Part shown: piece by piece, positions 25,916 to 34,102 of the stretch
Numbering within the stretch: position 1 is the first letter of the stretch
Layout: every line of letters starts with the position of its first letter
Source of the DNA: Mycobacterium haemophilum DSM 44634
Lineage (GTDB): Bacteria; Actinomycetota; Actinomycetes; Mycobacteriales; Mycobacteriaceae
DNA: 64,000 nucleotides
NCBI RefSeq assembly: GCF_000340435.2
Contig: NZ_CP011883.2
Coordinates: forward strand, 902,607 to 966,606
Direction: 5' to 3'
The notes under the pieces: model-generated
What the model saw: the letters and a program-made list of their open reading frames with translations, nothing else
The model's database searches: none
What the model was told of the DNA's origin: nothing
Made by a program: the position numbers and the translations under genes

Positions 25916-25951
25916 AGCTTGCCTTTCGCCGCCGTACTGGAGATATTCGGG

Positions 25952-26416
25952 TCAGGAGATGTTGGGGTCGAATGACAGCAACACATAGCTGCCCAGCACC
26001 AACGTGAACCCCATCGACAACAACAGCAAGCTATTGAGCCAGAACCGGGTGCGGTCTTTGCGACTGTAATCGTCGATGATGTTGCGTAGGCCGTTGCCGC
26101 CGTGGACTTGCGCCAGCCACAGCAGCGCCAGATCCCAGAATCGCCAGAACGGCGAAGCCCAGCGTTGCGCCACAAAGTTGAAGTCGATGCGGTAAACACC
26201 GTTGTCCCACATCAGCATGATGAATAGGTGCCCGAACGCCAGGACCACCAGCGCGACGCCGGAGAACCGCATGAACAGCCAGGCGAACTTCTCGAAGTTA
26301 GGGATGCCGGCGCGTCGGCGCGGCGAGCGAGGGTTGTCCAGGCTGGCTGGGCGGTCGTAGCTGCGCTGCCGCACCGGGGCTAGCTGACGGCTGAGCTGAA
26401 GATCGGGGCTGCTCAT
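25952..26416 (-). CDS. sdhD: Succinate dehydrogenase membrane anchor subunit
   Basis: A 154-residue hydrophobic subunit that binds quinone and heme with SdhC. The start is the ATG whose ATGA overlaps the sdhC stop. Three membrane helices are visible (about residues 50-70, 92-105 with WDLALLWLAQVHGGNGL, and 126-148). The HGGNGLRNIIDDY stretch resembles the conserved heme/quinone region of SdhD. It agrees with Rv3317 (144 residues) apart from a slightly longer N-terminus. Confidence 0.92.
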   Translation of the reverse strand: MSSPDLQLSRQLAPVRQRSYDRPASLDNPRSPRRRAGIPNFEKFAWLFMRFSGVALVVLAFGHLFIMLMWDNGVYRIDFNFVAQRWASPFWRFWDLALLWLAQVHGGNGLRNIIDDYSRKDRTRFWLNSLLLLSMGFTLVLGSYVLLSFDPNIS

Positions 26417-26856
26417 CGGAAGTGCTCCCACATGTGGACGCCAATGACCACCCCGGCCGGCACCAAGAGCAGCAAGAAGATGACGCCCACGACCCACAGC
26501 ATCAGCCGTTGGTGGCGGGGGCCTTCGGACCAGAAATCGATCAGGATGACCCGGATCCCGTTCAACCCATGGAATCCCACCGCGGCCACCAGACCGTACT
26601 CCATCAAGCCGACGATCGGAGCCTTGTAGGTGGCAAGCACCGCGTTGTAGGTCTGCGGGTTCACTTGCAGCATCGCGGCGTCCAGCACGTGGACAAATAG
26701 GAAGAAGAAAATGGTCGCGCCGCTGATGCGATGCAGCACCCACGACCACATACCAGGATCTCCCCGGTACAGGGTGCGAGGTGGTCGCCGCCGGCGCGAT
26801 GATGCCGCTACTGGCCTCGATGTAGCCGGATCCGCGGGTGTCGCCTGCGCAGTCAC
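26413..26856 (-). CDS. sdhC: Succinate dehydrogenase cytochrome b556 subunit
   Basis: A 147-residue membrane subunit and first gene of the sdh operon. The core MWSWVLHRISGATIFFFLFVHVLDAAML holds the conserved SdhC signature and a heme-ligand candidate His, and the second segment FHGLNGIRVILIDF is typical. Three helices are visible. The start shown gives an N-terminal extension of about 35 residues relative to the 112-residue M. tuberculosis annotation, which begins at the MWSW methionine; the longer form is open but could be wrong. It diverges from add with 237 bases between the starts. Confidence 0.9.
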   Translation of the reverse strand: MTAQATPADPATSRPVAASSRRRRPPRTLYRGDPGMWSWVLHRISGATIFFFLFVHVLDAAMLQVNPQTYNAVLATYKAPIVGLMEYGLVAAVGFHGLNGIRVILIDFWSEGPRHQRLMLWVVGVIFLLLLVPAGVVIGVHMWEHFR

Positions 26857-27081
26857 CGAGTCCTCACCTCTTCAATACCGCCATCAAAGTAGCTAGCTGG
26901 GCAATCGAGCTTAACGTGGCGAGAATGCGCACGATACCAACAGGCCGATCCAGACCCGTGGGTGTGGAAAATGTCTCATCTGGGCGGGGTCTGTGCGCTG
27001 AGTGCGAGCCGCAATGGCTCAGCTGCAGCGCGGTTGGGGCGTCGGCGACACACCGCCGGCGCCGCGGCCGTTGATCACCGA

Positions 27082-27087
27082 TAGAGT
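27082..27087 (+). promoter_or_regulatory. TANNNT -10 box giving a leaderless add transcript
   Basis: TAGAGT ends 6 bases before the add ATG, placing the expected start of transcription on the start codon. No Shine-Dalgarno is present. The 26857-27093 gap has no gene and must hold both this and the sdh promoter. Confidence 0.5.
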
Positions 27088-27093
27088 CGCCCG

Positions 27094-28182
27094 ATGAGCA
27101 CGCCATTGCACCTAGAGAACATCACACACGCGCCGAAGGCCCTGCTGCATGACCACCTTGACGGCGGGCTGCGCCCGGCGACCGTGCTGGATATCGCCGG
27201 TCAGGTCGGCTACGACCGGCTGCCCGCCACCGACGTCGAGTCACTGGCGACCTGGTTTCGCACTGCGTCGCACAGCGGCTCGCTGGAGCGCTACCTGGAG
27301 CCGTTTTCGCATACCGTTGCGGTGATGCAGACGCCAGAGGCGTTGCACCGGGTGGCCTACGAGTGCGTGGAAGACCTCGCTGCCGATTCGGTGGTCTACG
27401 CCGAAGTCCGGTTCGCTCCGGAGCTGCACATCGACAAGGGGCTGTCGTTTGATGAGGTCCTCGACAGCGTGCTGGCGGGCTTCGCCGACGGTGAGAAGGC
27501 TTGTGCCGCCGAAGGCCATTCCATCACGGTGCGCTGCTTGGTCACTGCGATGCGGCACGCGGCGATGTCGCGGGAGATTGCCGAACTAGCGATTCGGTTC
27601 CGAGACAAAGGCGTAGTCGGATTCGACATCGCCGGCGCTGAGGCCGGGCACCCTCCGACCCGGCACCTCGACGCTTTTGAGTACATGCGTAGCAACAACG
27701 CGCGCTTCACTATTCATGCGGGTGAGGCGTTCGGGCTGCCCTCCATCCACGAGGCGATCGCGTTCTGCGGGGCGGACCGGCTGGGCCACGGGGTGCGGAT
27801 CGTCGACGACATCGACGTCGATCCCGATGGGGGCATCCGGTTGGGCCGCCTGGCCTCGATACTGCGGGACAAGCGCATACCGCTGGAGCTGTGCCCCAGC
27901 TCGAACCTGCAAACCGGCGCGGTGGCAAGCATCACCGAGCACCCGTTCGATCTGCTGGCCCGGGCCCGCTTCCGGGTGACCGTCAACACCGACAACCGGC
28001 TGATGAGCGACACGTCGATGAGCCTGGAGATGCACCGCTTGGTGGAGGCGTTCGGCTACGGCTGGAGTGATCTCGAACGTTTCACCATCAATGCCATGAA
28101 GTCGGCGTTCCTTCCGTTCGATCAGCGGTTGGCGATCATCGATGAGGTGATCAAGCCCCGGTTCGCGGTGCTGGTCGGGTAG
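27094..28182 (+). CDS. add: Adenosine deaminase
   Basis: Converts adenosine to inosine in purine salvage, feeding PNP (deoD, at about 50 kb). The 362-residue zinc enzyme has HDHLDGGLRP with the two N-terminal zinc histidines, FTIHAGEAFG with a zinc His and catalytic Glu, RLGHGVRI, and the NTDNRLMSD segment with the metal-binding Asp. In H37Rv I recall add preceded by deoA and cdd next to sdhC; both are missing here and add lies directly opposite sdhC. Confidence 0.96.
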   Translation: MSTPLHLENITHAPKALLHDHLDGGLRPATVLDIAGQVGYDRLPATDVESLATWFRTASHSGSLERYLEPFSHTVAVMQTPEALHRVAYECVEDLAADSVVYAEVRFAPELHIDKGLSFDEVLDSVLAGFADGEKACAAEGHSITVRCLVTAMRHAAMSREIAELAIRFRDKGVVGFDIAGAEAGHPPTRHLDAFEYMRSNNARFTIHAGEAFGLPSIHEAIAFCGADRLGHGVRIVDDIDVDPDGGIRLGRLASILRDKRIPLELCPSSNLQTGAVASITEHPFDLLARARFRVTVNTDNRLMSDTSMSLEMHRLVEAFGYGWSDLERFTINAMKSAFLPFDQRLAIIDEVIKPRFAVLVG

Positions 28183-28257
28183 CGCGAGGTTTGGCGCGTT
28201 GAGATGAGGTGACGACCAACCGCGGCGCTGCGCAGGCGGCGATCGACATCTATTTCG

Positions 28258-29436
28258 TTATCCAGCGGCCGGTGAATGCCCAATCACGGTGGGACGGAAC
28301 CCGTATCGAGGAGTAGCACCGATCGTGCCGTTCGCCGCCATGTTCGTAATCGGCGCCATGGGTGGTGGTACACCTGCCGGTCCGCGTGCGTCGACCCCCA
28401 GCGTGGAGCCGAGGCCGGTGGTCGGCAACGCGGTGACAGGATTAATCGGGGAAGCCCCCGCCGCCCAGGCCTGCGGTGCCGACAGCGCACCGATCGATGT
28501 CGCCCGGCCCAACCCTGCTGATACCGCCGCACCGCCCTCGCCGACGCTCAGGTTTGCCGAACCCGCCGACCACAACGCCCCCGAACCGAATCCGCCCGCC
28601 AGGGCCGGCCCTGCCGCCTTAACTTCCTGGGTGACCGCGCTGGTCGTGGACATCAGAGACTTCGCGGTGTTCGCCATCGACAAGCCCTGCTGCGAAAACG
28701 ACGCCGCCGTCGACACCGGCGACATGACCGTGTTCAGGTTCTTAAGCACGTCCAGCGACGGTGCGGAAGACGTGGACAACGGTGAGGCAAGTCCCTGGAG
28801 TGTCCCCGGCACCGCCGACATCGCCTGTGACAGCGTTGCCTGCGTGTTTGTTGCGGCGGATGTGCCGGTGGCTTGGGCGACCGCCGCGGCCTGTCCGGCC
28901 AGCCCGGCCGGATTGGTGGTCGGTTGCGGCGGGGTGAACGGCGTCAATGTGGAGGCGGCCGCCGAGGCGCCAGCATAGCCGTACATGGTGGCGGCATCCT
29001 GCGCCCACATCTCGCCGTAGTGGGCTTCGGTGGCCGCGATCGCCGGGATGTTCTGCCCGAGGATGTTGGTCGCGATCAGCGACATCAGCAAACTGCGGTT
29101 CGCCGCGATCACCGGCGGGGGCACCGTCATCGCAAAGGCGGACTCATAGGCGCTCGCCGCTGCCCGCGCCTGAGTGGCCGTCTGCTCAGCCTGGGTGGCG
29201 GTGGTCCTCATCCACGTCACATACGGTGCCGACGCTGCGGCCATCGACGCCGACGCCGGCCCCGACCACGACCCACCGGTCACCCCTGAGACCACGGACG
29301 CGTAGGAGGTCGCCACAGAGATCAATTCAGCGGCCACCGCGTCCCAGGCGGCCGCGGCGGCCAACAACGGCCCCGGGCCCGCACCGGTATACATCCGCGC
29401 GGAGTTGATCTCCGGCGGCAACATTCCGAAATCCAT
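28258..29436 (-). CDS. PPE-family protein, PPE-SVP subgroup
   Basis: A 392-residue canonical PPE protein. It starts MDFGMLPPEINSARMY, with the Pro-Pro-Glu motif at residues 7-9, a WSG (WxG) turn at 57-59 and the long helical PPE domain to about residue 175. The C-terminal part contains GALSAPQAW, a variant of the SVP signature GxxSVPxxW, and ends PRYGFRPTVIGHSPAAG like the PPE25-27 group. Such proteins are exported by ESX-5 as PE/PPE heterodimers with help from an EspG chaperone. The PE gene is 21 bases upstream in the same direction, the standard paired arrangement. No ESX machinery is encoded in the window. Confidence 0.95.
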   Translation of the reverse strand: MDFGMLPPEINSARMYTGAGPGPLLAAAAAWDAVAAELISVATSYASVVSGVTGGSWSGPASASMAAASAPYVTWMRTTATQAEQTATQARAAASAYESAFAMTVPPPVIAANRSLLMSLIATNILGQNIPAIAATEAHYGEMWAQDAATMYGYAGASAAASTLTPFTPPQPTTNPAGLAGQAAAVAQATGTSAATNTQATLSQAMSAVPGTLQGLASPLSTSSAPSLDVLKNLNTVMSPVSTAASFSQQGLSMANTAKSLMSTTSAVTQEVKAAGPALAGGFGSGALWSAGSANLSVGEGGAAVSAGLGRATSIGALSAPQAWAAGASPINPVTALPTTGLGSTLGVDARGPAGVPPPMAPITNMAANGTIGATPRYGFRPTVIGHSPAAG

Positions 29437-29457
29437 TGCTGAATCCCCTTTTTGGCT

Positions 29458-29757
29458 CTATCCGGCCGCGATGGCGTTCGCAGCCTCGGTGGCGGCATAC
29501 GACCCGGAGCTAGCGCCCATAGTCGCCACGAACTGTTGATGAATTGCCGCGGCCTGGGCGCTGACCGCCTGATACACGCCCGCGTGCGCGGCGAACTGTG
29601 TCGCTGTCAGCGCCGACACCTCATCGGCGGCGGCGGGAATCACCCCGGTGGTCGGGGTTGCCGCGGCCGCAGTGCAGGCGCTCAACGCCGAGCCGAGGGC
29701 TGCTAAGTTGCCGGCCGCCGCCATCAGCATTTCCGGCTGCGTCGTCAGAAATGACAT
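29458..29757 (-). CDS. PE-family protein, partner of the adjacent PPE
   Basis: A 99-residue PE protein consisting only of the PE domain: MSFLTTQPEMLMAAAGNLAALGSALS, the Pro-Thr turn at ATPTTGVIPAAADEVSALTA, and the C-terminal YAATEA, a YxxxE type VII secretion motif. The start at 29757 fits the family. It is expected to form a helical bundle with the PPE encoded 21 bases downstream. It is divergent from the response-regulator gene, with 168 bases between. Confidence 0.93.
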   Translation of the reverse strand: MSFLTTQPEMLMAAAGNLAALGSALSACTAAAATPTTGVIPAAADEVSALTATQFAAHAGVYQAVSAQAAAIHQQFVATMGASSGSYAATEAANAIAAG

Positions 29758-29925
29758 GTGCTTCCTTCCTCGCCAGATGTGATGAAGACCGGTGATCACG
29801 TTGTTCGGGTTCTGGTGGTCGGTTCGACGCTGACGGTCCGAGGCGAAGCTGAAGCGGAGCTGAAAGAGGTGCGATAAGACGCGGTTCACTCAGCTTGGCT
29901 TCAGGAATGCCGTCACAATGGCGGT

Positions 29926-30630
29926 GTGCATGGCACACATCGGTCTGCTTCGGATGCCAGCCCACCCAGGGTGCTGGTGGTCGAGGATTACGGCGCTATC
30001 CGGGAGATGGTCGTGGAGGCGCTTGCCGATGCCGGCTATGTCAGCGGTGGACGGGTGGACGGTCGTGGGCTCGAGGACGTGCTGGCCGCGTTTCGTCCGG
30101 ACCTGGTGGTGCTGGATGTGATGATGCCGGGCCGTGACGGTTTCACCCTCATCGACGTGGTACGGGGATACGGCGATGCCGGCATCGTATTGCTCACCGC
30201 CAAAGACGCGCTTCCCGACCGATTGCGTGGGCTGGATGCCGGCGCGGACGACTACGTGGTCAAACCATTCGACGTGGCCGAGCTGGTGTCTCGAGTCGGT
30301 GCTGTGCTGCGACGGCGCGGACGGGTGCCGTCGGCGATCCAGGTGGGTGACCTTGTTTTGGATGTAGAGGCCGGCATGGTGAGTCGAGCCGGTGCGGTGC
30401 TGGATCTCACCGGCACCGAGTTCAAGCTGCTGCGGTATCTCGTCGAACAGCGCGGGCGGACGGTGAGCAAGGATCAGATCCTGGCAGCGGTATGGGGATA
30501 TGACGCCTACGACGCCAACCTCGTCGAGGTGTACATCAGCGGGCTGCGTCGCAAGCTGGAGGCACGCGGATCTCGGATGTTGCACACCGTCCGGGGTATC
30601 GGCTACCAGTTATCGGCCGGTCGTCCGTGA
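29926..30630 (+). CDS. OmpR-family response regulator
   Basis: A 234-residue DNA-binding regulator. The receiver domain has the acidic pair ED (20-21), the phosphoacceptor Asp64 in VVLDVMMPGRDG, Thr91 in LLTAK and Lys113 in VVKPFD. The C-terminal winged helix (about 135-232) ends LVEVYISGLRRKLEARGSRMLHTVRGIGYQL, typical of OmpR/PhoB proteins. Its stop overlaps the GTG of the kinase gene (GTGA), so the two form a two-component system. It resembles M. tuberculosis TcrX/TrcR-type regulators, but I cannot assign a specific orthologue. Targets are unknown; the neighbouring divergent PE/PPE operon is one candidate. Confidence 0.92.
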   Translation: MHGTHRSASDASPPRVLVVEDYGAIREMVVEALADAGYVSGGRVDGRGLEDVLAAFRPDLVVLDVMMPGRDGFTLIDVVRGYGDAGIVLLTAKDALPDRLRGLDAGADDYVVKPFDVAELVSRVGAVLRRRGRVPSAIQVGDLVLDVEAGMVSRAGAVLDLTGTEFKLLRYLVEQRGRTVSKDQILAAVWGYDAYDANLVEVYISGLRRKLEARGSRMLHTVRGIGYQLSAGRP

Positions 30631-32027
30631 CAGCATCGACCACCCCCACTCCGTCGCTGCGTCGGCGGGTGACCGTCGCGACCGTCGGCGTGATCGCCGT
30701 GTTGCTGATCGTGCTCGGCGTGGCTATCGACGAGGTGGTGGGAGTGCAGCTCAACCGTGATCTCGAGTCCCGGCTGGCCGATAGTGTCTATCGCGCCGGC
30801 AATCTCGTCGAGGCTGGGGTTGAGCCGGCCGAAGTCGTCAACCAGCTGCAAGGGCAGACCATCCGCGTGCGGCTGATCAGCCCGGACGGCACTCGCTACG
30901 GTGACCTCACGCTCCCGCCCACGACGTCACCACCCTCGCCGCCGGGCGGGCCACCGCCACCACTGACCCGCACCGAGATGACCAGCAAACGGGTGACCCG
31001 GGTGCTGCAGGACGGTTCAAAACTCACCATGGTGGCCAAAACAACCGGAATCCATCGTCGCCGGGCAGTGCTGCGCCGAGATCTGCTCGTCGGCGGCGCC
31101 ATCACCCTGGTCCTGGTCGCGCTGTTGGTCAGCCTCGCCGCCGGACGCGCCTTGGCGCCGCTGCAGCGGATGACCTCGACCGCGGAGCGGATCACCTACG
31201 GCGATCGGGGGCGCCGACTCCGACCGGACCGGCCAAAAACCGAACTCGGCCACGCCGCCGCGGCGTTCGACAACATGCTTGACGCACTCGAGAACGCTGA
31301 AGCCAAGACTCGCCAGTTCCTCTCCGACGCGGCACACGAGTTGCGCAGCCCGGTGGCCGCCATCCAGGCCGTCGCACAGCAGTTGACAGCTATCACCGAA
31401 ACGACCGGCCATGACGACGACGCTGCAGCCGACTCTGCGACGGTTCGCCGACGCCGGTACGCCGCGCTGTTGGCCCGTGAAACACGCCGAGCCACCAGGT
31501 TGGTCTCCGACCTGCTCGACATCGCGAGCATCGATGCGGGAGTGACCCTGCGCCGCGAGGACGTTGACCTCGTTGACATCGTCGCCGCCGAAGTGGACCG
31601 AGCCGCCATGCTGGCCCCGAGCCTGACGCTGCTGCTGGCCGGGGACGGCAATCAGCTACCGATCCGAGCCGACCCCAGCCGCATCGCGCAGATCCTGTCC
31701 AACCTGCTGGACAACGCCCGCCGATACACCCCGCATGGCGGCAAGGTCACCGTGCGCACCGCAGCCCGTGAACACAACGCTGAGGTGACGGTCGTCGACT
31801 CCGGCCCTGGTATCCCGGAGGCTGACCGGGAGCGGGTTTTCGACCGATTGGTCCGCCTTGACGACGCCCGTGACCGCGACTCCGGTGGCGCTGGCCTCGG
31901 CCTGCCAATCGCCCGAGCATTGGCCCAAGCGCACCACGGCGCGCTGGAGTGCCTTCCCCAACCTTGCGGAGCGGCTTTCCGGTTAACCCTGCCGATGGTG
32001 CCGGCATCCACCCGGCAGGCAGTCTAA
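30627..32027 (+). CDS. Sensor histidine kinase
   Basis: A 466-residue membrane kinase. Helices at about residues 14-35 and 152-172 enclose an extracytoplasmic sensor of about 115 residues that contains a Pro-rich run (TSPPSPPGGPPPPL). A HAMP region follows, then the phosphoacceptor His237 in FLSDAAHELRSPVAA. The ATPase has the N box NLLDNARRYTPHGG, G1 DSGPGIPE and G2 GGAGLGLPIA. Translation starts at the GTG overlapping the regulator stop. The signal is unknown; the lack of cysteines or histidine clusters in the sensor gives no hint of a metal or redox ligand. Confidence 0.92.
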   Translation: MTASTTPTPSLRRRVTVATVGVIAVLLIVLGVAIDEVVGVQLNRDLESRLADSVYRAGNLVEAGVEPAEVVNQLQGQTIRVRLISPDGTRYGDLTLPPTTSPPSPPGGPPPPLTRTEMTSKRVTRVLQDGSKLTMVAKTTGIHRRRAVLRRDLLVGGAITLVLVALLVSLAAGRALAPLQRMTSTAERITYGDRGRRLRPDRPKTELGHAAAAFDNMLDALENAEAKTRQFLSDAAHELRSPVAAIQAVAQQLTAITETTGHDDDAAADSATVRRRRYAALLARETRRATRLVSDLLDIASIDAGVTLRREDVDLVDIVAAEVDRAAMLAPSLTLLLAGDGNQLPIRADPSRIAQILSNLLDNARRYTPHGGKVTVRTAAREHNAEVTVVDSGPGIPEADRERVFDRLVRLDDARDRDSGGAGLGLPIARALAQAHHGALECLPQPCGAAFRLTLPMVPASTRQAV

Positions 32028-32114
32028 GCCAACTCTGTCCAGCTACCGTCCATCGGATCATCACCTGGCTAGCTGATGAAGAACGGGAGGCGCCGTAGCC
32101 GCGGCGCTCATGTC

Positions 32115-32514
32115 TAGTGGCGCGCAAGAACGCGGTGTCGTCTACATCGATCGCGGTCGGCGCATCCAGCTGGGCGCGGTGATCGATGATCGGTTCGCCG
32201 CACGCGGTGACGATCCGCATGATCGTTGCCAGCCAATAGCGAGCGTGCACGCCAGCTGCGACACCGCGCCGTCACAGATCCACGTCTTTTTGGGGCACCA
32301 CGCATGTGGGCAACACCAGACCTGTTTGTGTCAGCACGCCACGACCGGTCTGCCGCCGATCGGAAGGTCCCGAACTCACACCGGCTGGCGATTCTTTGCC
32401 CGCGTCGCCGCGCCGCAATCGGGGCGCGGCACCCACCTCCGTGACGGTCTCGACCACCAGCTCACCGCCGGCATCCGCGGCGGCTAGCACGCGAAACCCG
32501 TCCAACCCGAACAA
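32115..32514 (-). pseudogene. ISL3-family transposase remnant
   Basis: Reverse-strand pieces in more than one frame match the N-terminal third of an ISL3 transposase. MFGLDGFRVLAAADAGGELVVE starts at 32514. Further on is WLATIMRIVTACGEPIIDH...AIDVDDTAFLRATRH, which resembles the W-x-x-(V/I)MRIVT...LGVDETAFLRA motif of the family. The stretch between is out of frame, and the remnant ends abruptly near 32115, just after the kinase gene. No intact ends are seen here. Confidence 0.7.
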
Positions 32515-32540
32515 CGCAGCAACAATCGAACCGCTTCCAT

Positions 32541-32600
32541 CTGGGGCTCCTCGACAATCCGTGTGATCTTGGTCGTGATCACGGATCGGGCGAGCCCCAG
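32541..32600. repeat. 60-base imperfect palindrome
   Basis: Perfect 9-base outer arms (CTGGGGCTC / GAGCCCCAG), with an inner pair ATCCGTG(TG)ATC / GATCACGGAT around a TTGGTC loop. It could form a long hairpin just upstream of the ISL3 remnant. No U-tract follows, so it is not a clear terminator. Confidence 0.55.
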
Positions 32601-32784
32601 GCTCACCATCCGCTCATTTCAGAACCGCGGCGTGTCGCCCGGACTCCCCACCTCCCAGGTTTGTGGAGAAGAGCCGCATAACCATTGATTTTGCGAGTAA
32701 CTGCGCCGAGATGGTATCGTAGTTGACACGTGTCAAGTGCATGGTGCACGTTCACATAACTAAGCGGTCGAAGGTAGTGCTAGT
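32601..32784. other. Gene-free stretch where base composition changes
   Basis: No coding region is supported. The left part is GC-rich and probably transposon-derived. From about 32680 the DNA becomes AT-richer and resembles the promoter segment upstream of the PE-like genes at 38370 and 42100 (TTCACATAACTAAGCGGTCGA...). Confidence 0.5.
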
Positions 32785-33142
32785 GACTTATCCAAATTAA
32801 TGCAGAATAGAAATAGTAGAAGAAGACTCGATTTGCCGTCCGACGAAGAAGGCTTCAATCAAGAAGAATGACTGAGGTGAGCACCCAGACGGTGGAGATA
32901 GCTCACCAGATTTCGATAGCAAATGCTCAGAAGGCCCCGGTGGTGACCCAAGATTCCCGCGCCGGGGACGGATAGCGTGTCAGCTCTGTTGGCGAGATTT
33001 TTAATACTCGCGAAGACCTGTACCGGGTGCATACCGGTTGAGGCGTGGACATCGGCAAGCGGCTCTCCTGGAGCCTGGGGGCTGCCGTATCTGCTTATAT
33101 GCACACCGCCGAGGATAACGAGGTGAATAGTGTCACAGCTTA
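32785..33142 (+). pseudogene. Decayed PE-like gene, copy 1
   Basis: The start GTGCTAGTGACTTATCC is identical to that of the intact PE-like genes at 38432 and 42163, but the frame hits TAA after five codons. Further on, the DNA still resembles the PE domain region: IAHQISIANAQKAP, then VSALLARF, LYRVHTG and DIGKRLSWSLGAAVSAY. These lie in shifting frames with an added TGA and a short deletion in the TTTTTAA run. It lies directly upstream of PPE-like copy 1, the same order as the intact modules. Confidence 0.75.
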
Positions 33143-33220
33143 GGTACTCACGGTTTGCTTCCGGCGAATAGATCTGCCAGCGATATATTGCATTGTAGAG
33201 TTTAGAAGAAAGTAACCGAG
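33143..33220 (+). repeat. Upstream cassette of PPE-like copy 1
   Basis: A segment of about 75 bases (TACTCACGGTTTGCTTCCGGCGAATAG... to AGAAAGTAACCGAG) that recurs before all six PPE-like genes (near 34022, 34890, 39466, 42772 and 44425). It contains a TAGAGT -10-like box and a GAAAG/CCGAG stretch before the GTG start, so it probably carries promoter and ribosome-binding site. Confidence 0.65.
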
Positions 33221-33808
33221 GTGATAAATTTTAACGCATTTCCACCCGAGGACAACGCTAGCAATATTTGTGGTCCGGGTTCTGAGCCGATACGGGCCGC
33301 TGTAGCAGCATGGGAAAGTCTGGCGCGAGAGTTGGTTGCTAAGGCGCGGGAGTGGAAAAGTCAAGTTAGCGCGACGGAGGGCTTGTTTCAAGGTGAGGCA
33401 GCGCGCAAATTTAAAGCAGCGGCAAGACAGTACATTGACTGGCTGTATGACCACATCTGCAGAGCATATGAGACCGCCGACTCTCTCTGTGAAGCGGCGG
33501 AAGTCTACGACATGGCGGTCGGCTTGATGGTGTCGACAGCCTCGATTTTGGCGAACCGCGTGGCTGCCTGGACTATGAGAGCAAACAACGTTTTTTTTGG
33601 GCAATTTACCCCCAGAATCGCGGAGCTGGATGCCGAATATCAAGAGATGTGGGCCACCAATGCGGGAGTGATGAATTGGTATCAGTCTGCTATCCACGAT
33701 ATTATTGCGCAGGCTAAGACAAGCGAAAGCATACCGCCGCCTCCGGTGATCTCCAGCGCGCGCTTTAGCGACGTTTATGTCAGCGAAAACATAGTAATAC
33801 ATGATTAA
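33221..33808 (+). CDS. Short stand-alone PPE-like protein, copy 1
   Basis: A 195-residue protein that begins MINFNAFPPEDNASNI, with Pro-Pro-Glu at residues 8-10 and helix-rich sequence matching the length and register of the PPE domain. The WxG turn of canonical PPE proteins (57-59) is replaced by FQG at 56-58 (EGLFQGEAARKF). The FGQFTPRIAELDAEYQEMWATNAGVM stretch corresponds to the LGQNxPAIAATEAxYxEMWAQDAAAM of normal PPE proteins. There is almost no C-terminal extension; the tail SARFSDVYVSENIVI is shared with copies 2 and 3. The start is GTG. Codon use is AT-richer than in the flanks. The expected role is a type VII secreted partner of a PE-like protein, inferred from the domain only. Confidence 0.85.
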   Translation: MINFNAFPPEDNASNICGPGSEPIRAAVAAWESLARELVAKAREWKSQVSATEGLFQGEAARKFKAAARQYIDWLYDHICRAYETADSLCEAAEVYDMAVGLMVSTASILANRVAAWTMRANNVFFGQFTPRIAELDAEYQEMWATNAGVMNWYQSAIHDIIAQAKTSESIPPPPVISSARFSDVYVSENIVIHD

Positions 33809-33846
33809 CCTAATTTTTCTGTTGGATAGCGTCAGCGGCGTTTGAG

Positions 33847-33950
33847 GGCTCTTCGCAGATGAGGGTGTAGTGGAGGTCGGCGCGTCGTTTGCCGGGTAGG
33901 GGTCGAGGTCTTCCGATGATGGAGGGTCCTCTACACCAATCCATCCTGTT
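33847..33950 (+). repeat. Probable ISL3 end fragment between PPE-like copies 1 and 2
   Basis: GGCTCTTCGCAGATGAGGGT opens a GC-rich insert of about 100 bases that breaks the otherwise AT-rich spacer. GGCTCTTC is the typical outer end of ISL3 elements such as corynebacterial IS31831. No transposase is attached; the ISL3 gene remnant at 32.1-32.5 kb could be from the same or another copy. Confidence 0.4.
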
Positions 33951-33954
33951 GAGG

Positions 33955-34021
33955 CCTAAAGGCTGCCGCATCTGCCTATACGCGCACTGATGAGCGCACC
34001 GAGGAGGATCGGTGTCTGAGC
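33955..34021 (+). pseudogene. 3' fragment of a PE-like gene
   Basis: AGGCTGCCGCATCTGCCTATACGCGCACTGA matches the segment encoding DAASAYTRTEE at the end of the PE-like gene at 38432. Only this tip remains, between the ISL3 fragment and the cassette of PPE-like copy 2. Confidence 0.6.
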
Positions 34022-34102
34022 TTAGGTACTCACGGTTTGCTTCCGGCGAATAGATCTGCCAGCGATATATTGCATTGTAGAGTTTAGGAGAAAGTAACCG
34101 AG

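Noticed and set aside
29926..32027. Assigning the two-component system to TcrXY, TrcRS or PrrAB by name
   Set aside because: Motifs are common to all OmpR-type pairs and the sensor region does not let me decide.
31747..32250. 167-codon reverse-strand frame overlapping the kinase 3' end
   Set aside because: Its first part is the ISL3 transposase remnant; the rest is the antisense of the kinase gene.
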